A stretch of 64,000 nucleotides of DNA, from positions 124,001 to 188,000 of the forward strand of contig JACCQO010000002.1 of NCBI GenBank assembly GCA_015709205.1, in the 5' to 3' direction. Position 1 is the first letter of the stretch. Every line of letters begins with the position of its first letter. Source of the DNA: Desulfovibrionaceae bacterium. Its GTDB lineage: Bacteria; Desulfobacterota; Desulfovibrionia; Desulfovibrionales; Desulfovibrionaceae. The position numbers and the translations under genes are program-made. The notes under the pieces were generated by a model that was not told the origin of the DNA, made no database searches, and was given only the letters and a program-made list of their open reading frames with translations. Below, piece by piece: positions 53,108 to 62,705 of this stretch.

Positions 53108-54727
53108 ATGGAAAACAAACGTCTTCTCCTCGCCATCGCCCTGAGCACCATTGTGCTCGTCGGCTGGAACTTCTTCTTTCCCGCGCCCACGCCGCAACGC
53201 GCGACCACGGCCAACCAGACCCAGGCCGTGACCCAGGGCGACCAGGCCGCCCAGACCGCGCAGCCCGACTCCGCGCTGGAATCCGAGCCCGATGCCGACC
53301 TCAAGCCCTTCACCGCCACCCAGGGCGTGAGCGTGACCGTGGAGACGCCGCTCTACACCGCGGTCTTCAACTCCGCGGGCGGCATCCTGGAGCACTTCAT
53401 TCTCAAGAAGTACCGCCAGAACCTGGAGCCCGACTCCAAGGACGTGGACCTGGTGGACAAGCTGGCGCGGGTCAAGGCGCCCATGGGCATCCTGGTCAAC
53501 GGCCGCCCCTCCTGGCGCGACGGCAAGTGGGCCTTCGAGGGGGCCGACCTTAACCTGGCCGCGGGCGACACCGGCGCGCTGACCTTCTCAGGCGAGGTCA
53601 ACGGCGTGCGCGTGCAGCGCGTGCTGACCTTCTCGGGCGACGACTACCTCATCAAGGAGGGCGTGACCCTGCCCGGCGCGACGCCCAACGAGGCCGCGGC
53701 CACGCGCATCTCCTTCACCGTGGCCGCCCCGCACCTGACCGCCAAGGACGACCGCTACAACCCCACCAAGATCGCCTATCTCGACGCCGAGGGCCTCAGC
53801 GAGGAGCACGACACCGGCGACCTGGAGGAAAAGGGCCTCGTGGCCGACAACGGCCTCAAGTGGGCCGGCGTGATGACCAACTATTTCCTCATGGCCGTGG
53901 CCCCGGGGACCGACGACACGGCCCTCAAGGCCCGTTTCGAGGACGGCGTGTTCCGCGCCGCCGTGGAAAAGAAGGGCATCCCCGTCCTGGGCAAGGACGC
54001 CTCCTATTCCTGCACCTACTACGTCGGCCCCAAGAAGCGGCAGTACATGGCCAAGGCCCCGTCCGGGCTGGAAAAGGCCGTGAACTACGGCTGGTTCGAC
54101 TTCATCGCCAAGCCCCTCGTGGTGGCCATGGACTTCTTCTACAAGTACACGGGCAACTACGGCGTGGCCATCATCCTGCTCACCGTGGTCATCAAGATCA
54201 TCTTCCTGCCCCTGTCGCACAAGAGCTACAAGTCCATGGAGCAGATGAAGAAGCTCCAGCCCATGATGGCCAAGCTGCGGGAGAAGTACAAGGACGACAA
54301 GCAGCGCATGAACCAGGAGGTGATGAGTCTGTACAAGACCTACAAGGTCAACCCCGCCGGGGGCTGCCTGCCCATGGTCGTGCAGATTCCCGTGTTCATC
54401 GGCCTCTACGAGGGCCTTCTCAACGCCATCGAGCTGCGACACGCCCCGTTCATCACCCACCTGCCGTTCACGGACATCATCTGGCTGGCCGACCTCTCGG
54501 CCAAGGACCCGTTCTACATCACCCCGCTCGTCATGGGTCTGACCATGTTCCTGCAGCAGAAGATGAGCCCGGCCGCGGGCGACCCCACCCAGCAGAAGAT
54601 CATGATGCTCATGCCGCTGATCTTCACCTTCATGTTCCTCAGCTTCCCCGCCGGGTTGGTGGTCTACTGGCTGGTCAACAACGTGCTGTCCATCGCCCAG
54701 CAGGGCTGGATGCTGCGGAACAAGTAG
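53108..54727 (+). CDS. yidC: Membrane protein insertase YidC
   Basis: Inserts and folds inner-membrane proteins alone or with Sec. 539 residues. A start helix MENKRLLLAIALSTIVLVGWNFFF, a large periplasmic beta-sandwich domain (about residues 55-330), then five-helix core with GNYGVAIILLTVVIKIIFLPLSHKSYKSMEQMKKLQP, NPAGGCLPMVVQIPVFIGLY and QQKIMMLMPLIFTFMFLSFPAGLVVYWLVNN (quoted in parts). The conserved positively charged groove arginine position is at HKSYKS/R in this family. Downstream of yidD and upstream of jag, as usual. Confidence 0.97.
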   Translation: MENKRLLLAIALSTIVLVGWNFFFPAPTPQRATTANQTQAVTQGDQAAQTAQPDSALESEPDADLKPFTATQGVSVTVETPLYTAVFNSAGGILEHFILKKYRQNLEPDSKDVDLVDKLARVKAPMGILVNGRPSWRDGKWAFEGADLNLAAGDTGALTFSGEVNGVRVQRVLTFSGDDYLIKEGVTLPGATPNEAAATRISFTVAAPHLTAKDDRYNPTKIAYLDAEGLSEEHDTGDLEEKGLVADNGLKWAGVMTNYFLMAVAPGTDDTALKARFEDGVFRAAVEKKGIPVLGKDASYSCTYYVGPKKRQYMAKAPSGLEKAVNYGWFDFIAKPLVVAMDFFYKYTGNYGVAIILLTVVIKIIFLPLSHKSYKSMEQMKKLQPMMAKLREKYKDDKQRMNQEVMSLYKTYKVNPAGGCLPMVVQIPVFIGLYEGLLNAIELRHAPFITHLPFTDIIWLADLSAKDPFYITPLVMGLTMFLQQKMSPAAGDPTQQKIMMLMPLIFTFMFLSFPAGLVVYWLVNNVLSIAQQGWMLRNK

Positions 54728-54771
54728 CCCGCGCCGCGTAGGGCGGCCCGGGCGAGGAGACTATTCGGAGC

Positions 54772-55539
54772 ATGCCGGAGTACATCGAGTTCGAAGGAAA
54801 AAGCATCGACGCGGCCATCGAGGCGGCCTGCGCGCACTTCGACGCGCCGCGCGAGAAACTGGAAATAGAGATACTCAACGAGTCCAAGTCGGGCATCTTC
54901 GGCTTCGTGGGCGCCAAGAAGGCCCGCGTGCAGGCCCGGCTGGCGGACACGGAATCCGAACTGCTCGGCCTGTGCACCTCCGTGCTCACCCGGCTGGTGG
55001 AGCCGATCATCGGCCCCTTCGAGCTGCGGATGGAGGTCGAGGAGGGCCGCGTGCGCGCCTCCATCGACGCGGGCGAGGCCGCCGGGCTGCTCATCGGCCG
55101 CGAGGGCCAGACCCTGGCCTCGGTGCAGTACCTGGCCAACCGCGTGCTGGCCAAGCGCTGGCCCGAGCCCGTGCGGCTGCACGTGGACATCGGCGACTAC
55201 CGCGAGCGCCAGGAGGACACCCTGGTGCAGACCGCCCTGGACCTGGCCGAGCGCGCCAAGGCCCAGGGGCGCGCTCTGTCCACGCGGCCCCTGTCCTCCT
55301 ACCACCGCCGCCTGGTGCACCTGGCCCTGCAGGCCGACGAGGAGATCAGCACGCGCAGCAAGGGCGACGGCCCCATGAAGCGCGTGATCATCGTGCCGCG
55401 CAACGGCCGCACCGGCGGCGACGGCCGCACCGGCAGCGGTCGTTCCGGCGGCAACGGCCGCGGCGGGCGCGCGGGGGGCCGCTCGGGCGGGCGGACGCGC
55501 AGGCCGCGCAAGCCCGCCGAGGACGGCCGCGAGTCCTGA
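54772..55539 (+). CDS. jag: RNA-binding protein Jag (KhpB-like)
   Basis: 255 residues. Jag N-terminal domain (EYIEFEGKSIDAAIEAACAHFD), KH domain with LLIGREGQTLASVQYLANRVL and R3H domain ending SSYHRRLVHLALQ. It binds RNA and in several species acts in cell-envelope and division control. The last 55 residues are glycine/arginine-rich, probably disordered and RNA-contacting. It follows yidC and precedes mnmE, the standard order. A spacer of 162 bases to mnmE holds no gene. Confidence 0.95.
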   Translation: MPEYIEFEGKSIDAAIEAACAHFDAPREKLEIEILNESKSGIFGFVGAKKARVQARLADTESELLGLCTSVLTRLVEPIIGPFELRMEVEEGRVRASIDAGEAAGLLIGREGQTLASVQYLANRVLAKRWPEPVRLHVDIGDYRERQEDTLVQTALDLAERAKAQGRALSTRPLSSYHRRLVHLALQADEEISTRSKGDGPMKRVIIVPRNGRTGGDGRTGSGRSGGNGRGGRAGGRSGGRTRRPRKPAEDGRES

Positions 55540-55701
55540 TCGCCCGGCTGTTGCGGCCGGCGGTTGGCGGCGGGGTTCCGGCGCGCCCGCAGGGGCCTGC
55601 GGTCCGCACCGGCGAGGCGCTCGGCCCGCTCGGCCGGGCGCGGACACCAACCGACCCTCCGGGCGACGCCGCGTCGCCCGCAACCGGAGGCGGGTATCGC
55701 C

Positions 55702-57207
55702 ATGACCTCCAATTTCTCCAATCATTCCCGTGTACCCGGCGCGCTCGGCACGTCCGGCGCGCCGAGCGTCCCGGCAGCCCCGGCCGCGCGCACCATCGCG
55801 GCCATCGCCACGCCCCTGGGGCGCGGCGGCGTGGGCATCGTGCGCGTCAGCGGCCCCGCGGCCCGCGCCGTGCTCGCGGCTCTGTTCAGGGCCTCGGATC
55901 CCCGCTTCACGGAGTTCGCCCCCCGCCACCTGCACCACGGCGCGCTGCGCCACCCGCACACGCGCGAGCCCCTGGACGAGGCCCTGGCCGTGCTCATGCC
56001 CGGGCCGCACAGCTTCACGGGCGAGGACGTGGCCGAGTTCCACTGCCACGGCGGCCCGGCCGTGCTCGCCGGGGTCCTGGAGGCGGCCTACGCCGCCGGG
56101 GCCGAGCCCGCCGCGCCCGGCGAGTTCACGCGCCGCGCCTTTCTCAACGGCCGCATGGACCTGACCCGCGCCGAGGCCGTGGCCGAGCTCATCGCCGCGG
56201 ACACGGCCGAGGGCGCGCACCTGGCCCGGGCCAAGCTCTCCGGCCGCCTGGGCGAGCGCATCCGCGCCCTGCGCGGCCGCCTGGAGCAGTTGCGCGCCGA
56301 ACTCTGCGTGGCCGTGGACTTTCCCGAGGACGAGGTGGAATGTCTCGCGCCCGAACGGTTCGCACAGTCCGTGGAAGAGGTCCTGGCGGGCGTGGGGGCG
56401 CTGCTGGAGAGCTACGCGCGCTCGCGCTGCTGGCGCGACGGCGCGCTGGCCGTGCTCGCCGGGCGCGTCAACGCGGGCAAGTCCAGCCTGCTCAACGCCC
56501 TGCTGGGCCGCAACCGGGCCATCGTCTCCGCCGCGCCCGGCACCACGCGCGACTTCATCGAGGAGACCCTCAACCTCGGCGGGCTGCCCGTGCGCATCGT
56601 GGACACGGCCGGTCTGCGCGAAACGTGCGCGGTCCCGGAGGGTCCGGCGGGGCAGGGGACCCCGGCCGACGGCGTGGAGCTGGAGGGCATGCGCCTGGGC
56701 CGCGAGCTCATGGACCGCGCCGACCTCGTGCTCCTGGTGGCCGACGCCACGCGCCCCGTGAGCGGCGAGGACCGCGCCCTGGCCCACGAACTGGGGCCCG
56801 GCCGCGTGCTCGTGGTCGCCAACAAGACCGACCTGTGCGCCGGGCCCGCGCTGCCGGGCGGCCCCGAGGCCGCGCTGGCGGCCGAAGGATTCGAGGTCGC
56901 GCCCGTGAGCGCGCGCTCCGGCGCGGGTGTGGACACGCTGGCGGCCCGCGTGCGGGAGCGGCTCACCGGCGGGCGCGGCGAGCCCGACGCCGGTGAACTG
57001 GTGCCCAACCTGCGCCAGAGCCTGGCCCTGGAGCGCGCGCGCGAGGAACTGGCCGCGCTGCTCGGGGACATCCGCGCGGGCGTGCCCTACGACCTGCTCG
57101 GCGTGCGCCTGGAGGGGGCCTGCGCCGTGCTCGCGGAGATCACCGGCGAGATCGCCCCGCAAGAGGTCCTCGACGCGGTGTTCGACCGCTTCTGCATCGG
57201 CAAGTAG
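55702..57207 (+). CDS. mnmE: tRNA uridine-5-carboxymethylaminomethyl(34) synthesis GTPase MnmE
   Basis: Acts with MnmG to modify wobble uridine of tRNAs. 501 residues from ATG 55702, with CGGAGGCG upstream. The N-terminal folate-binding domain ([21 protein letters not shown]) and the G domain with G1 [10 protein letters not shown]2/G3 [10 protein letters not shown] and DTAGLRE, and G4 NKTD are followed by the C-terminal CIGK, the catalytic cysteine motif. The N-terminus is about 20 residues longer than usual and alanine-rich. Last gene of the rpmH cluster. Confidence 0.97.
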   Translation: MTSNFSNHSRVPGALGTSGAPSVPAAPAARTIAAIATPLGRGGVGIVRVSGPAARAVLAALFRASDPRFTEFAPRHLHHGALRHPHTREPLDEALAVLMPGPHSFTGEDVAEFHCHGGPAVLAGVLEAAYAAGAEPAAPGEFTRRAFLNGRMDLTRAEAVAELIAADTAEGAHLARAKLSGRLGERIRALRGRLEQLRAELCVAVDFPEDEVECLAPERFAQSVEEVLAGVGALLESYARSRCWRDGALAVLAGRVNAGKSSLLNALLGRNRAIVSAAPGTTRDFIEETLNLGGLPVRIVDTAGLRETCAVPEGPAGQGTPADGVELEGMRLGRELMDRADLVLLVADATRPVSGEDRALAHELGPGRVLVVANKTDLCAGPALPGGPEAALAAEGFEVAPVSARSGAGVDTLAARVRERLTGGRGEPDAGELVPNLRQSLALERAREELAALLGDIRAGVPYDLLGVRLEGACAVLAEITGEIAPQEVLDAVFDRFCIGK

Positions 57208-57322
57208 CCGCTTGCCGCCCCTTTCCGGTCATCCCGATCATCCCAATCACCCCTTTGACGTGAACGAGCGGCACGCTATGATGCCGCCAAATGTCGCCGT
57301 TCCGCGACGAGGAGGCCCACGA

Positions 57323-58375
57323 GTGAATCCGCAACGACGCCTGCCCGCCGAATGGGAACCCCAGGAGGCCGCGTGGTTGGCCTGGCCGCACAATCCCGAG
57401 GACTGGCCCGGGGCCCTGCCCGCCGTGATCCGCATCTACGGCGTCATCGTCCGCGCCCTGGCCGCGTCCCAACCCGTGCGCCTGATCGTGCGCGACGCGG
57501 CGGCCGAGGCCGGGGTGCGCGCGCTGCTGGCCGAGGCGGGCGCGGACCTCGGCAACGTCCGCTTCCTGCACCTGCCCACGGATCGGGGCTGGACGCGCGA
57601 CACGCTGCCCTTCTTCGTGCACGCGGAGCGCGGTCCCAGGGCCGTGCGCTTCGTGTTCAACGGCTGGGCGCGCTATCCGGACCACACCCTGGACGCGCGC
57701 ATGGCCGAGGCTGCGGCGCGCGACGCGGGCTGGGACATGGAGGCCGCCGTGCACGGCGGGCGCGAGGTGGTCCTGGAGGGCGGGGCCGTGGACGGCAACG
57801 GCCGCGGCGACCTGCTGGCCACCGAGGAATGCCTGCTGGACGCGGACGAGCAGTGCCGCAACCCGGGATTTTCGCGGGCCGACTACGAGGCCGTGTTCCG
57901 CGAGCGGCTCGGCGTGGCCAACGTGATCTGGCTGAACCGGGGCATCCAGGGCGACGACACCCACGGCCACGTGGACGACTTCTGCCGCTTCGTGGCGCCG
58001 GACACCGTGCTGCTCTGCCGCGAGGACGACCCTTCCGATCCGAACCACGCGGCCATGGAGGAGAACCGCGAGCGGCTGGAATCCGCGCGCCTGGCCGACG
58101 GCTCGCGCCCGCACGTGGTCCGGCTGCCCATGCCTGCGCCGCGCTGGTTCGACGGCTACCGGCTGCCCGCCAGCTACGGCAACTTCCTGATCGCCAACCG
58201 CGCGGTGCTCGTGCCCGTGTTCGGCGATCCCCAGGACCGCGAGGCCCTGGGGATCATCGGCGAACTGCTCCCGGGCCGCGAGATCGTGGGCGTGGACGCC
58301 GTGGACCTGATCCTCGGGCTGGGGGCCATCCACTGCCTGACGCACGAACAGCCCGTGCGCTACGGCGCGAAATAG
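57323..58375 (+). CDS. aguA: Agmatine deiminase (porphyromonas-type peptidyl-arginine deiminase family)
   Basis: Converts agmatine to N-carbamoylputrescine in polyamine synthesis or arginine breakdown. 350 residues from GTG 57323, chosen for the strong GAGGAGG upstream; ATG 57279 is in frame but weaker. The fold motifs LPAEWEPQEAAWLAWP and WTRDTLPFF, acidic pair in LEGGAVDGNG, histidine in GDDTHGHVDDF and catalytic cysteine in GAIHCLTHEQP are all present. The typical glycine-rich GGGNIHC is GLGAIHC here, a mild variant. Single gene between mnmE and a phosphate regulator. Confidence 0.88.
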   Translation: MNPQRRLPAEWEPQEAAWLAWPHNPEDWPGALPAVIRIYGVIVRALAASQPVRLIVRDAAAEAGVRALLAEAGADLGNVRFLHLPTDRGWTRDTLPFFVHAERGPRAVRFVFNGWARYPDHTLDARMAEAAARDAGWDMEAAVHGGREVVLEGGAVDGNGRGDLLATEECLLDADEQCRNPGFSRADYEAVFRERLGVANVIWLNRGIQGDDTHGHVDDFCRFVAPDTVLLCREDDPSDPNHAAMEENRERLESARLADGSRPHVVRLPMPAPRWFDGYRLPASYGNFLIANRAVLVPVFGDPQDREALGIIGELLPGREIVGVDAVDLILGLGAIHCLTHEQPVRYGAK

Positions 58376-58462
58376 GGCGGAACGCGGCGCAGGGGCCGGA
58401 AGGCGCGCCGGGCCGGGGCTGCCGGGAGAAAAAGGCGAAGGCGGGCGGGGGGTCGCATGAAA

Positions 58463-58501
58463 TGTAACAAAGGCGTAACATTGTTCCCATACACCTGTCA
58501 C
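58463..58501 (+). promoter_or_regulatory. Pho-box-like element
   Basis: TGTAACA and CGTAACA are spaced 11 bases start to start (58463-58480), the Pho-box geometry of 7+4+7, and a perfect CTGTCAC half-site follows at 58495-58501. It lies about 65-100 bases before the response regulator ATG, consistent with autoregulation by PhoB. Confidence 0.6.
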
Positions 58502-58565
58502 TGACGGAGCGTTTGATCCCGTTCCTGCGAAGCCGTCGCAAATGTGTGGACGGCAGGAGGAAACC

Positions 58566-59249
58566 ATGGACAAGCAGACGGTTTTGATCGTCGAGGACGA
58601 CGAGGACATTTCCCAGCTCCTGGCCTTCAATCTGGAAGGCGCGGGATTCAAGGCGCTCGCCGCGGCCGATGGGCTGCGCGGCCTGGAGCTGGCGCGGGAG
58701 AAGAAGCCCGATCTCGTGATCCTGGACATCATGCTGCCGGGCATGGACGGTTTCGAGGTCTGCAAGGAGCTCAAGCGCGACGCGGCCACGATCGGAGTCC
58801 CGGTAATCATGCTCACGGCGCGCGGCGAAGAGGTCGATCGCATCGTGGGCCTGGAACTGGGGGCCGACGACTACGTGGTCAAACCCTTCAGCCCGCGCGA
58901 GCTGCTGCTCCGGGTGCGCGCGATCCTCAAGCGCGCGGCGCCCGCGGGCGACGACCGCAGCCGCTGGGTGCTCGAGGGGCTGGAGGTGGACATGGACGCC
59001 CACAAGGTCCAGGTGGACAGCGAGGACATTCCCCTCACGGCCACCGAGTTCAAGCTCCTGTCGGAACTGATCCGCCGCCGCGGACGGGTGCAGACCCGCG
59101 ACCAGCTTCTGAACACGGTGTGGGGCTACGAGTTCGAGGGCTACGCCCGGACCGTGGACACCCACATCCGCCGCCTGCGGCAGAAGATTGGCGACTACGC
59201 GAAATTCATCGAGACCGTGCGCGGGGTCGGATACCGGTTCACGGCATAG
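58566..59249 (+). CDS. phoB: PhoB-like response regulator
   Basis: 227-residue OmpR/PhoB-family DNA-binding regulator, probably controlling the phosphate regulon. The start has GGAGGAAACC upstream. Receiver with acidic pair VEDDED, phosphoacceptor Asp54 in LDIMLPGMDG, and VVKPF lysine. Winged-helix output with TATEFKLLSELIRRRGRV and TVDTHIRRLRQKIG. No histidine kinase gene (PhoR) is in the window. Direct linkage to pstB and phoU supports the phosphate assignment. Confidence 0.9.
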   Translation: MDKQTVLIVEDDEDISQLLAFNLEGAGFKALAAADGLRGLELAREKKPDLVILDIMLPGMDGFEVCKELKRDAATIGVPVIMLTARGEEVDRIVGLELGADDYVVKPFSPRELLLRVRAILKRAAPAGDDRSRWVLEGLEVDMDAHKVQVDSEDIPLTATEFKLLSELIRRRGRVQTRDQLLNTVWGYEFEGYARTVDTHIRRLRQKIGDYAKFIETVRGVGYRFTA

Positions 59250-59309
59250 GGCCGCGCTCCGTTCCGCCGCGGGCACCGACAGGACCACGGGCATCGACAG
59301 GGAAAAGCC

Positions 59310-60077
59310 ATGCAACCAGCCAAGAATGTGAAGATGTACGCCCGAAACCTCGATTTCTACTACGGGGATTTCAAGGCGCTGCACGACGTCAACCTCGATT
59401 TCGGCGAAAACGAGGTCACCGCGCTCATCGGCCCGTCGGGCTGCGGCAAGAGCACCTTTCTGCGGTGCCTGAACCGCATGAACGACCTCATCCCCATTTC
59501 GCGCGTGGAGGGGGCCATCCTCCTGGACGGCGACGACATCTACGCGCCCAGGGTGGACGTGGTGCAGTTGCGCCGCCGCGTGGGCATGGTCTTCCAGAAG
59601 CCCAACCCCTTCCCCAAGACCATCTTCGAGAACGTGGCCTACGGGCTGCGCGTCAACGGCGTGCGCGACAAGCAGTACATCGCCGCCAGGGTGGAGGAGA
59701 GCCTGCAGCGCGCCGCCCTGTGGGACGAGGTCAAGGACCGGCTGCACTCCTCGGCCCTGGGCCTTTCCGGCGGCCAGCAGCAGCGCTTGTGCATCGCCCG
59801 CGCCCTGGCCGTGGAGCCCGAGATCCTGCTCATGGACGAGCCCGCCTCGGCCCTGGACCCCATCGCCACGCAGAAGATCGAGGAGCTCATCCACATCCTC
59901 AAGAAGAACTACACGATCATCATCGTGACGCACTCCATGCAGCAGGCCGCCCGCGTCTCGGACATCACCGCCTTCTTCTACATGGGCAAGCTCATCGAGA
60001 CCGGTGAAACAGAGATCATGTTCACCAGACCCAAGAACAAGCAGACCGAAGACTACATCACCGGCCGGTTCGGCTAG
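59310..60077 (+). CDS. pstB: Phosphate ABC transporter ATP-binding protein PstB
   Basis: ATPase of the high-affinity phosphate importer. 255 residues. Walker [21 protein letters not shown]-loop [15 protein letters not shown], signature [11 protein letters not shown] and Walker [13 protein letters not shown] are complete; PstB proteins usually read DEPCSALDP, so the cysteine is alanine here. pstS, pstC and pstA are not in the window. 60 bases after the response regulator and 12 bases before phoU. Confidence 0.96.
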   Translation: MQPAKNVKMYARNLDFYYGDFKALHDVNLDFGENEVTALIGPSGCGKSTFLRCLNRMNDLIPISRVEGAILLDGDDIYAPRVDVVQLRRRVGMVFQKPNPFPKTIFENVAYGLRVNGVRDKQYIAARVEESLQRAALWDEVKDRLHSSALGLSGGQQQRLCIARALAVEPEILLMDEPASALDPIATQKIEELIHILKKNYTIIIVTHSMQQAARVSDITAFFYMGKLIETGETEIMFTRPKNKQTEDYITGRFG

Positions 60078-60088
60078 GAGACACCCGG

Positions 60089-60751
60089 ATGGACAACCAT
60101 TTTCAGAAGGAAATCGAAGAACTCCGGCTCAAAGTGCTGGAGATGGCGGCCTACACCGAAAAGGCGCTTGTCCAGGCCAACCAGGCCTATGCCGAACGCG
60201 ACACGGACCTGGCCCAGCAGGTCATCGACAACGACTACGCCATCAACAGCCTGGAGTGCGACATCGACAACCTGAGCCTCAAGCTCCTGGCCTTGGCCCA
60301 GCCCGTGGCCCAGGACCTGCGCATCATCGTGGGCATCATGCGCCTGATCGTCAACCTGGAGCGCATCGGCGACGAGGCCGTGAACATCGCCGAACGCTCG
60401 CTGATCCTGGCGCACCGCCCGCCCCTGTCCTACAACCCCACCCTGGAGGAGTTGGCCAAGGTCAGCCTGGAGATGCTGCGCAACGCCCTGACCGCCTTCA
60501 AGGACGAGGACACGGACGCGGCCCAGCGCGTCTGCGACATGGACGCGCGCGCCGACGAGCTCGACGTCTCGGTGATCAAGAAGCTCATCGACCACATGCT
60601 CAAGGAGTCCCCGGCCATCGAGCGCAGCGTGCACACCATCCTCATCTCCCGGAGCCTGGAGCGCATCGCCGATCTCTCCACGAACATCGCCGAATGCGTC
60701 ATCTTCATCGTCAAGGGCGTGAACATCAAGCACCGCTGCAGCCGCATCTGA
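60089..60751 (+). CDS. phoU: Phosphate signalling protein PhoU
   Basis: 220-residue three-helix-repeat PhoU protein linking PstSCAB activity to the kinase PhoR. The duplicated metal-site motifs NLERIGDEAVNIAE and RSLERIADLSTNIAE are both intact, and the spacing is that of full-length PhoU. Together with pstB it forms a Pst/Pho signalling unit with phoB. A GC-rich hairpin with a short T-run follows before the XXXCH gene. Confidence 0.95.
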   Translation: MDNHFQKEIEELRLKVLEMAAYTEKALVQANQAYAERDTDLAQQVIDNDYAINSLECDIDNLSLKLLALAQPVAQDLRIIVGIMRLIVNLERIGDEAVNIAERSLILAHRPPLSYNPTLEELAKVSLEMLRNALTAFKDEDTDAAQRVCDMDARADELDVSVIKKLIDHMLKESPAIERSVHTILISRSLERIADLSTNIAECVIFIVKGVNIKHRCSRI

Positions 60752-60782
60752 CGGCTTCGAGGCGGAGCCTTTCCGCGCGCCG

Positions 60783-60820
60783 GCCGCCGCCCGGGTTCGC
60801 CGCGGGGGGCGGCGCGTTTT
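60783..60820 (+). terminator. Possible attenuator after phoU
   Basis: GCCGCCgCCC (60783-60792) can pair with GGGGGCGGC (60805-60813), followed by GCGTTTT. The stem has one bulge and only four T, so transcription may partly read into the downstream cluster. Confidence 0.4.
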
Positions 60821-60855
60821 CGTGGACACCGCGCAGCAACCGGAGGTCAACGACC

Positions 60856-61494
60856 ATGAGCACCACTCTGAAGACCAAGATAGAACTGATGATCGGCGAG
60901 GAAGAGGCCGCGGAGTTCTTCGCCCTGTTCGGCAGGAGCCTTTCCGCCGGGGTCCTGGAGGAGGGCGGGGTGCACCTGCCCCTGGAGTCCTTCCGCAACC
61001 TGACCATCGGCCTCAAGCGCGCCCCGGGCGGCTTCATGGTCAAGGTCAAGGTCAAGTACGAGGCCGTGGAGGGCGAGGAGGACGATCCCCTGGAGGACGC
61101 CGGGGTCATCGCCGACGCCACCGAGGCCGTGCGCGACGACCTGGACGCGGCGATCCGCGAGTCCGAGGACGAGGACGAGCCCGCGCGCAGCGCCAAGGGC
61201 GGCGCGCGGCCGGGCTACAAGCGGCTCAAGAAGCGCATGGACAAGGACTTCAAGGCCCTGGTCAAGGCCGCCGAGGCCGGGGCGGTGCCCGCCGCCGGGC
61301 AGGTCGCGCCCTTTGTGGCCGACAGCCGACTGATGTGCACCTACCCGGGCAAGGGCGACGAGTTCTATTCGGCCTTTCTGGCGGCCGTGGACGCCTTCGA
61401 GGCCGCCGTGGCCTCGTCCGACGCCGCGGCCTTCGCCGAGGCGGTGGGCGGACTGGCGCGGCTGAAGAAGGATTGCCACGCCAAGTACAAGTAG
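60856..61494 (+). CDS. XXXCH-domain protein (GAK-system-type small protein)
   Basis: 212 residues from ATG 60856 with CGGAGG upstream. It matches my memory of the XXXCH-domain family described with the poorly characterised GAK gene system of deltaproteobacteria: the C-terminus reads LARLKKDCHAKYK, with Cys207-His208 as the namesake pair. The N-terminal half (IELMIGEEEAAEFFALFGRSL, GFMVKVKVKYEA) looks like an amphi-Trp-type alpha/beta domain. A charged linker (residues about 95-125) joins the two. The biochemical role is unknown. It heads a gene run with a PHP-fold protein, an amphi-Trp protein and a PhoU-kinase fusion. Confidence 0.8.
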   Translation: MSTTLKTKIELMIGEEEAAEFFALFGRSLSAGVLEEGGVHLPLESFRNLTIGLKRAPGGFMVKVKVKYEAVEGEEDDPLEDAGVIADATEAVRDDLDAAIRESEDEDEPARSAKGGARPGYKRLKKRMDKDFKALVKAAEAGAVPAAGQVAPFVADSRLMCTYPGKGDEFYSAFLAAVDAFEAAVASSDAAAFAEAVGGLARLKKDCHAKYK

Positions 61495-61508
61495 CCTAGC
61501 ATAGCCGC

Positions 61509-62687
61509 ATGCCAAAGACCAAAATGGAAGTCGTCCGTCTGGACGCGAATTGTCAGGGGGAGCCGGACCTGTCGGCCATTCCCGAGGAGATCGCCCCCTT
61601 CGAGCGCGAGCTCTTCGCGGAGATCGTCTCCACCGACCTGACCCCGGCCCAGAAGAAGCGCGTGGTTACGCCCTCGCGCACCTATCCGCGCCAGGATTCG
61701 CTCCTGGCCGTGCACTGGCACCCGGAATTCGTGCCCATGGACCTGGCCCTGCAGCGCGTGGCGGCCATGTTCCCCAATGCGCGCGAAAAGCTGATCATCC
61801 CCACCCAGCACAACGAGATCCTGACCCTGGGCGACTACGCCGGGGTGGAGGTGGACTGCTACTCCCACGGGTTCAACCGCAAGGTGCAGCTCCTCCTGCA
61901 TTTCCGCGCCGACCGGGTGGAGCGCGGCCACGTGCTTTCCTCCATGCTCGCGCACACCTTCAAGTACCGCTCCTCCCAGCTCTTCCAGTTCATGGACGCC
62001 CTGGTGCGCCCGGCGGACGAGGACATCCGCCAGGCCGCGGCCGGCGAGACCGGGGCCACGGCCGACATGGTCCGCTTCGCCTCGCTGTACACGGCCAAGC
62101 TGCAGGAGCTGCTGGACCTCAACTGGACCGCGACGCCCGCCCAGATGATCAAGAACAAGCTGGTGCGCAACTTCTTCGACGGCCTCAGGCAGCGCTACGG
62201 CGACCGCTACATCGGCCGCGTGCAGGTCTACCTCAAGGCCGTCAAGCAGCTCATCAAGCAGAATTTCTCCCTGAAGTTCTTCTACCGCGCCTCGGAGGTC
62301 ATCGAGGAGGCGCGCTCCCTGGGCGCGGGCGTGGTCATTCCGCACCCGGAGCAGTTCTGGCCCATTCTCCTGGCCGAATACGACGTGGACGGCATCGAGG
62401 TCTGGAATCCGCAGTCCCGCGAGTACACGGAATTCCTCATCAACGTCGTCAACCGGCACAATCGCTCCCTGGCCGGCGGCGCGCGGCCCATGCTCGTGTT
62501 CATGGGCGACGACTGCCACATGGGCGAGAAGGTCAAGGATCCGGCCATGCAGGATGCGGCCAAGGCCTCGCGCGAGGTGGGCTACCAGCCCGTGTGGGAC
62601 GACATGGGCATCCGCAAGAGCCTCATCCTGGGCGGCATGCACCGCGCCAGGGTGATAACCGAATACCGCAGCCGGTTGGACGGCTGA
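61509..62687 (+). CDS. PHP-fold metal-dependent hydrolase-like protein
   Basis: 392 residues, not assigned to a named family. The PHP-fold pattern is visible: HxH motif VHWHPEF (His69, His71), His101 in IPTQHNEIL, the strand-plus-histidine VVIPHPEQFWPILLAEYDVDGIEVWN (His279; typical PHP AHP...DGIEV segment, quoted in parts), and the final FMGDDCHMGE (Asp334, Asp335, His337). This suggests a trinuclear metal site and phosphoester hydrolysis. A central helical insertion (about residues 140-260) is unlike PHP phosphatases of histidine synthesis. It is 14 bases after the XXXCH gene and 18 before the amphi-Trp gene. Confidence 0.75.
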   Translation: MPKTKMEVVRLDANCQGEPDLSAIPEEIAPFERELFAEIVSTDLTPAQKKRVVTPSRTYPRQDSLLAVHWHPEFVPMDLALQRVAAMFPNAREKLIIPTQHNEILTLGDYAGVEVDCYSHGFNRKVQLLLHFRADRVERGHVLSSMLAHTFKYRSSQLFQFMDALVRPADEDIRQAAAGETGATADMVRFASLYTAKLQELLDLNWTATPAQMIKNKLVRNFFDGLRQRYGDRYIGRVQVYLKAVKQLIKQNFSLKFFYRASEVIEEARSLGAGVVIPHPEQFWPILLAEYDVDGIEVWNPQSREYTEFLINVVNRHNRSLAGGARPMLVFMGDDCHMGEKVKDPAMQDAAKASREVGYQPVWDDMGIRKSLILGGMHRARVITEYRSRLDG

Positions 62688-62705
62688 CCAGGAGTCGATT
62701 CCCCC

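Noticed and set aside
52724..53144. ORF between rnpA and yidC overlapping yidD
   Set aside because: Arginine/proline-rich and overlaps the diagnostic yidD frame; no independent evidence.
54664..57162. An 832-codon minus-strand ORF across yidC, jag and mnmE
   Set aside because: Low-complexity alanine/glycine/arginine translation with no ribosome site, opposite to recognised genes.
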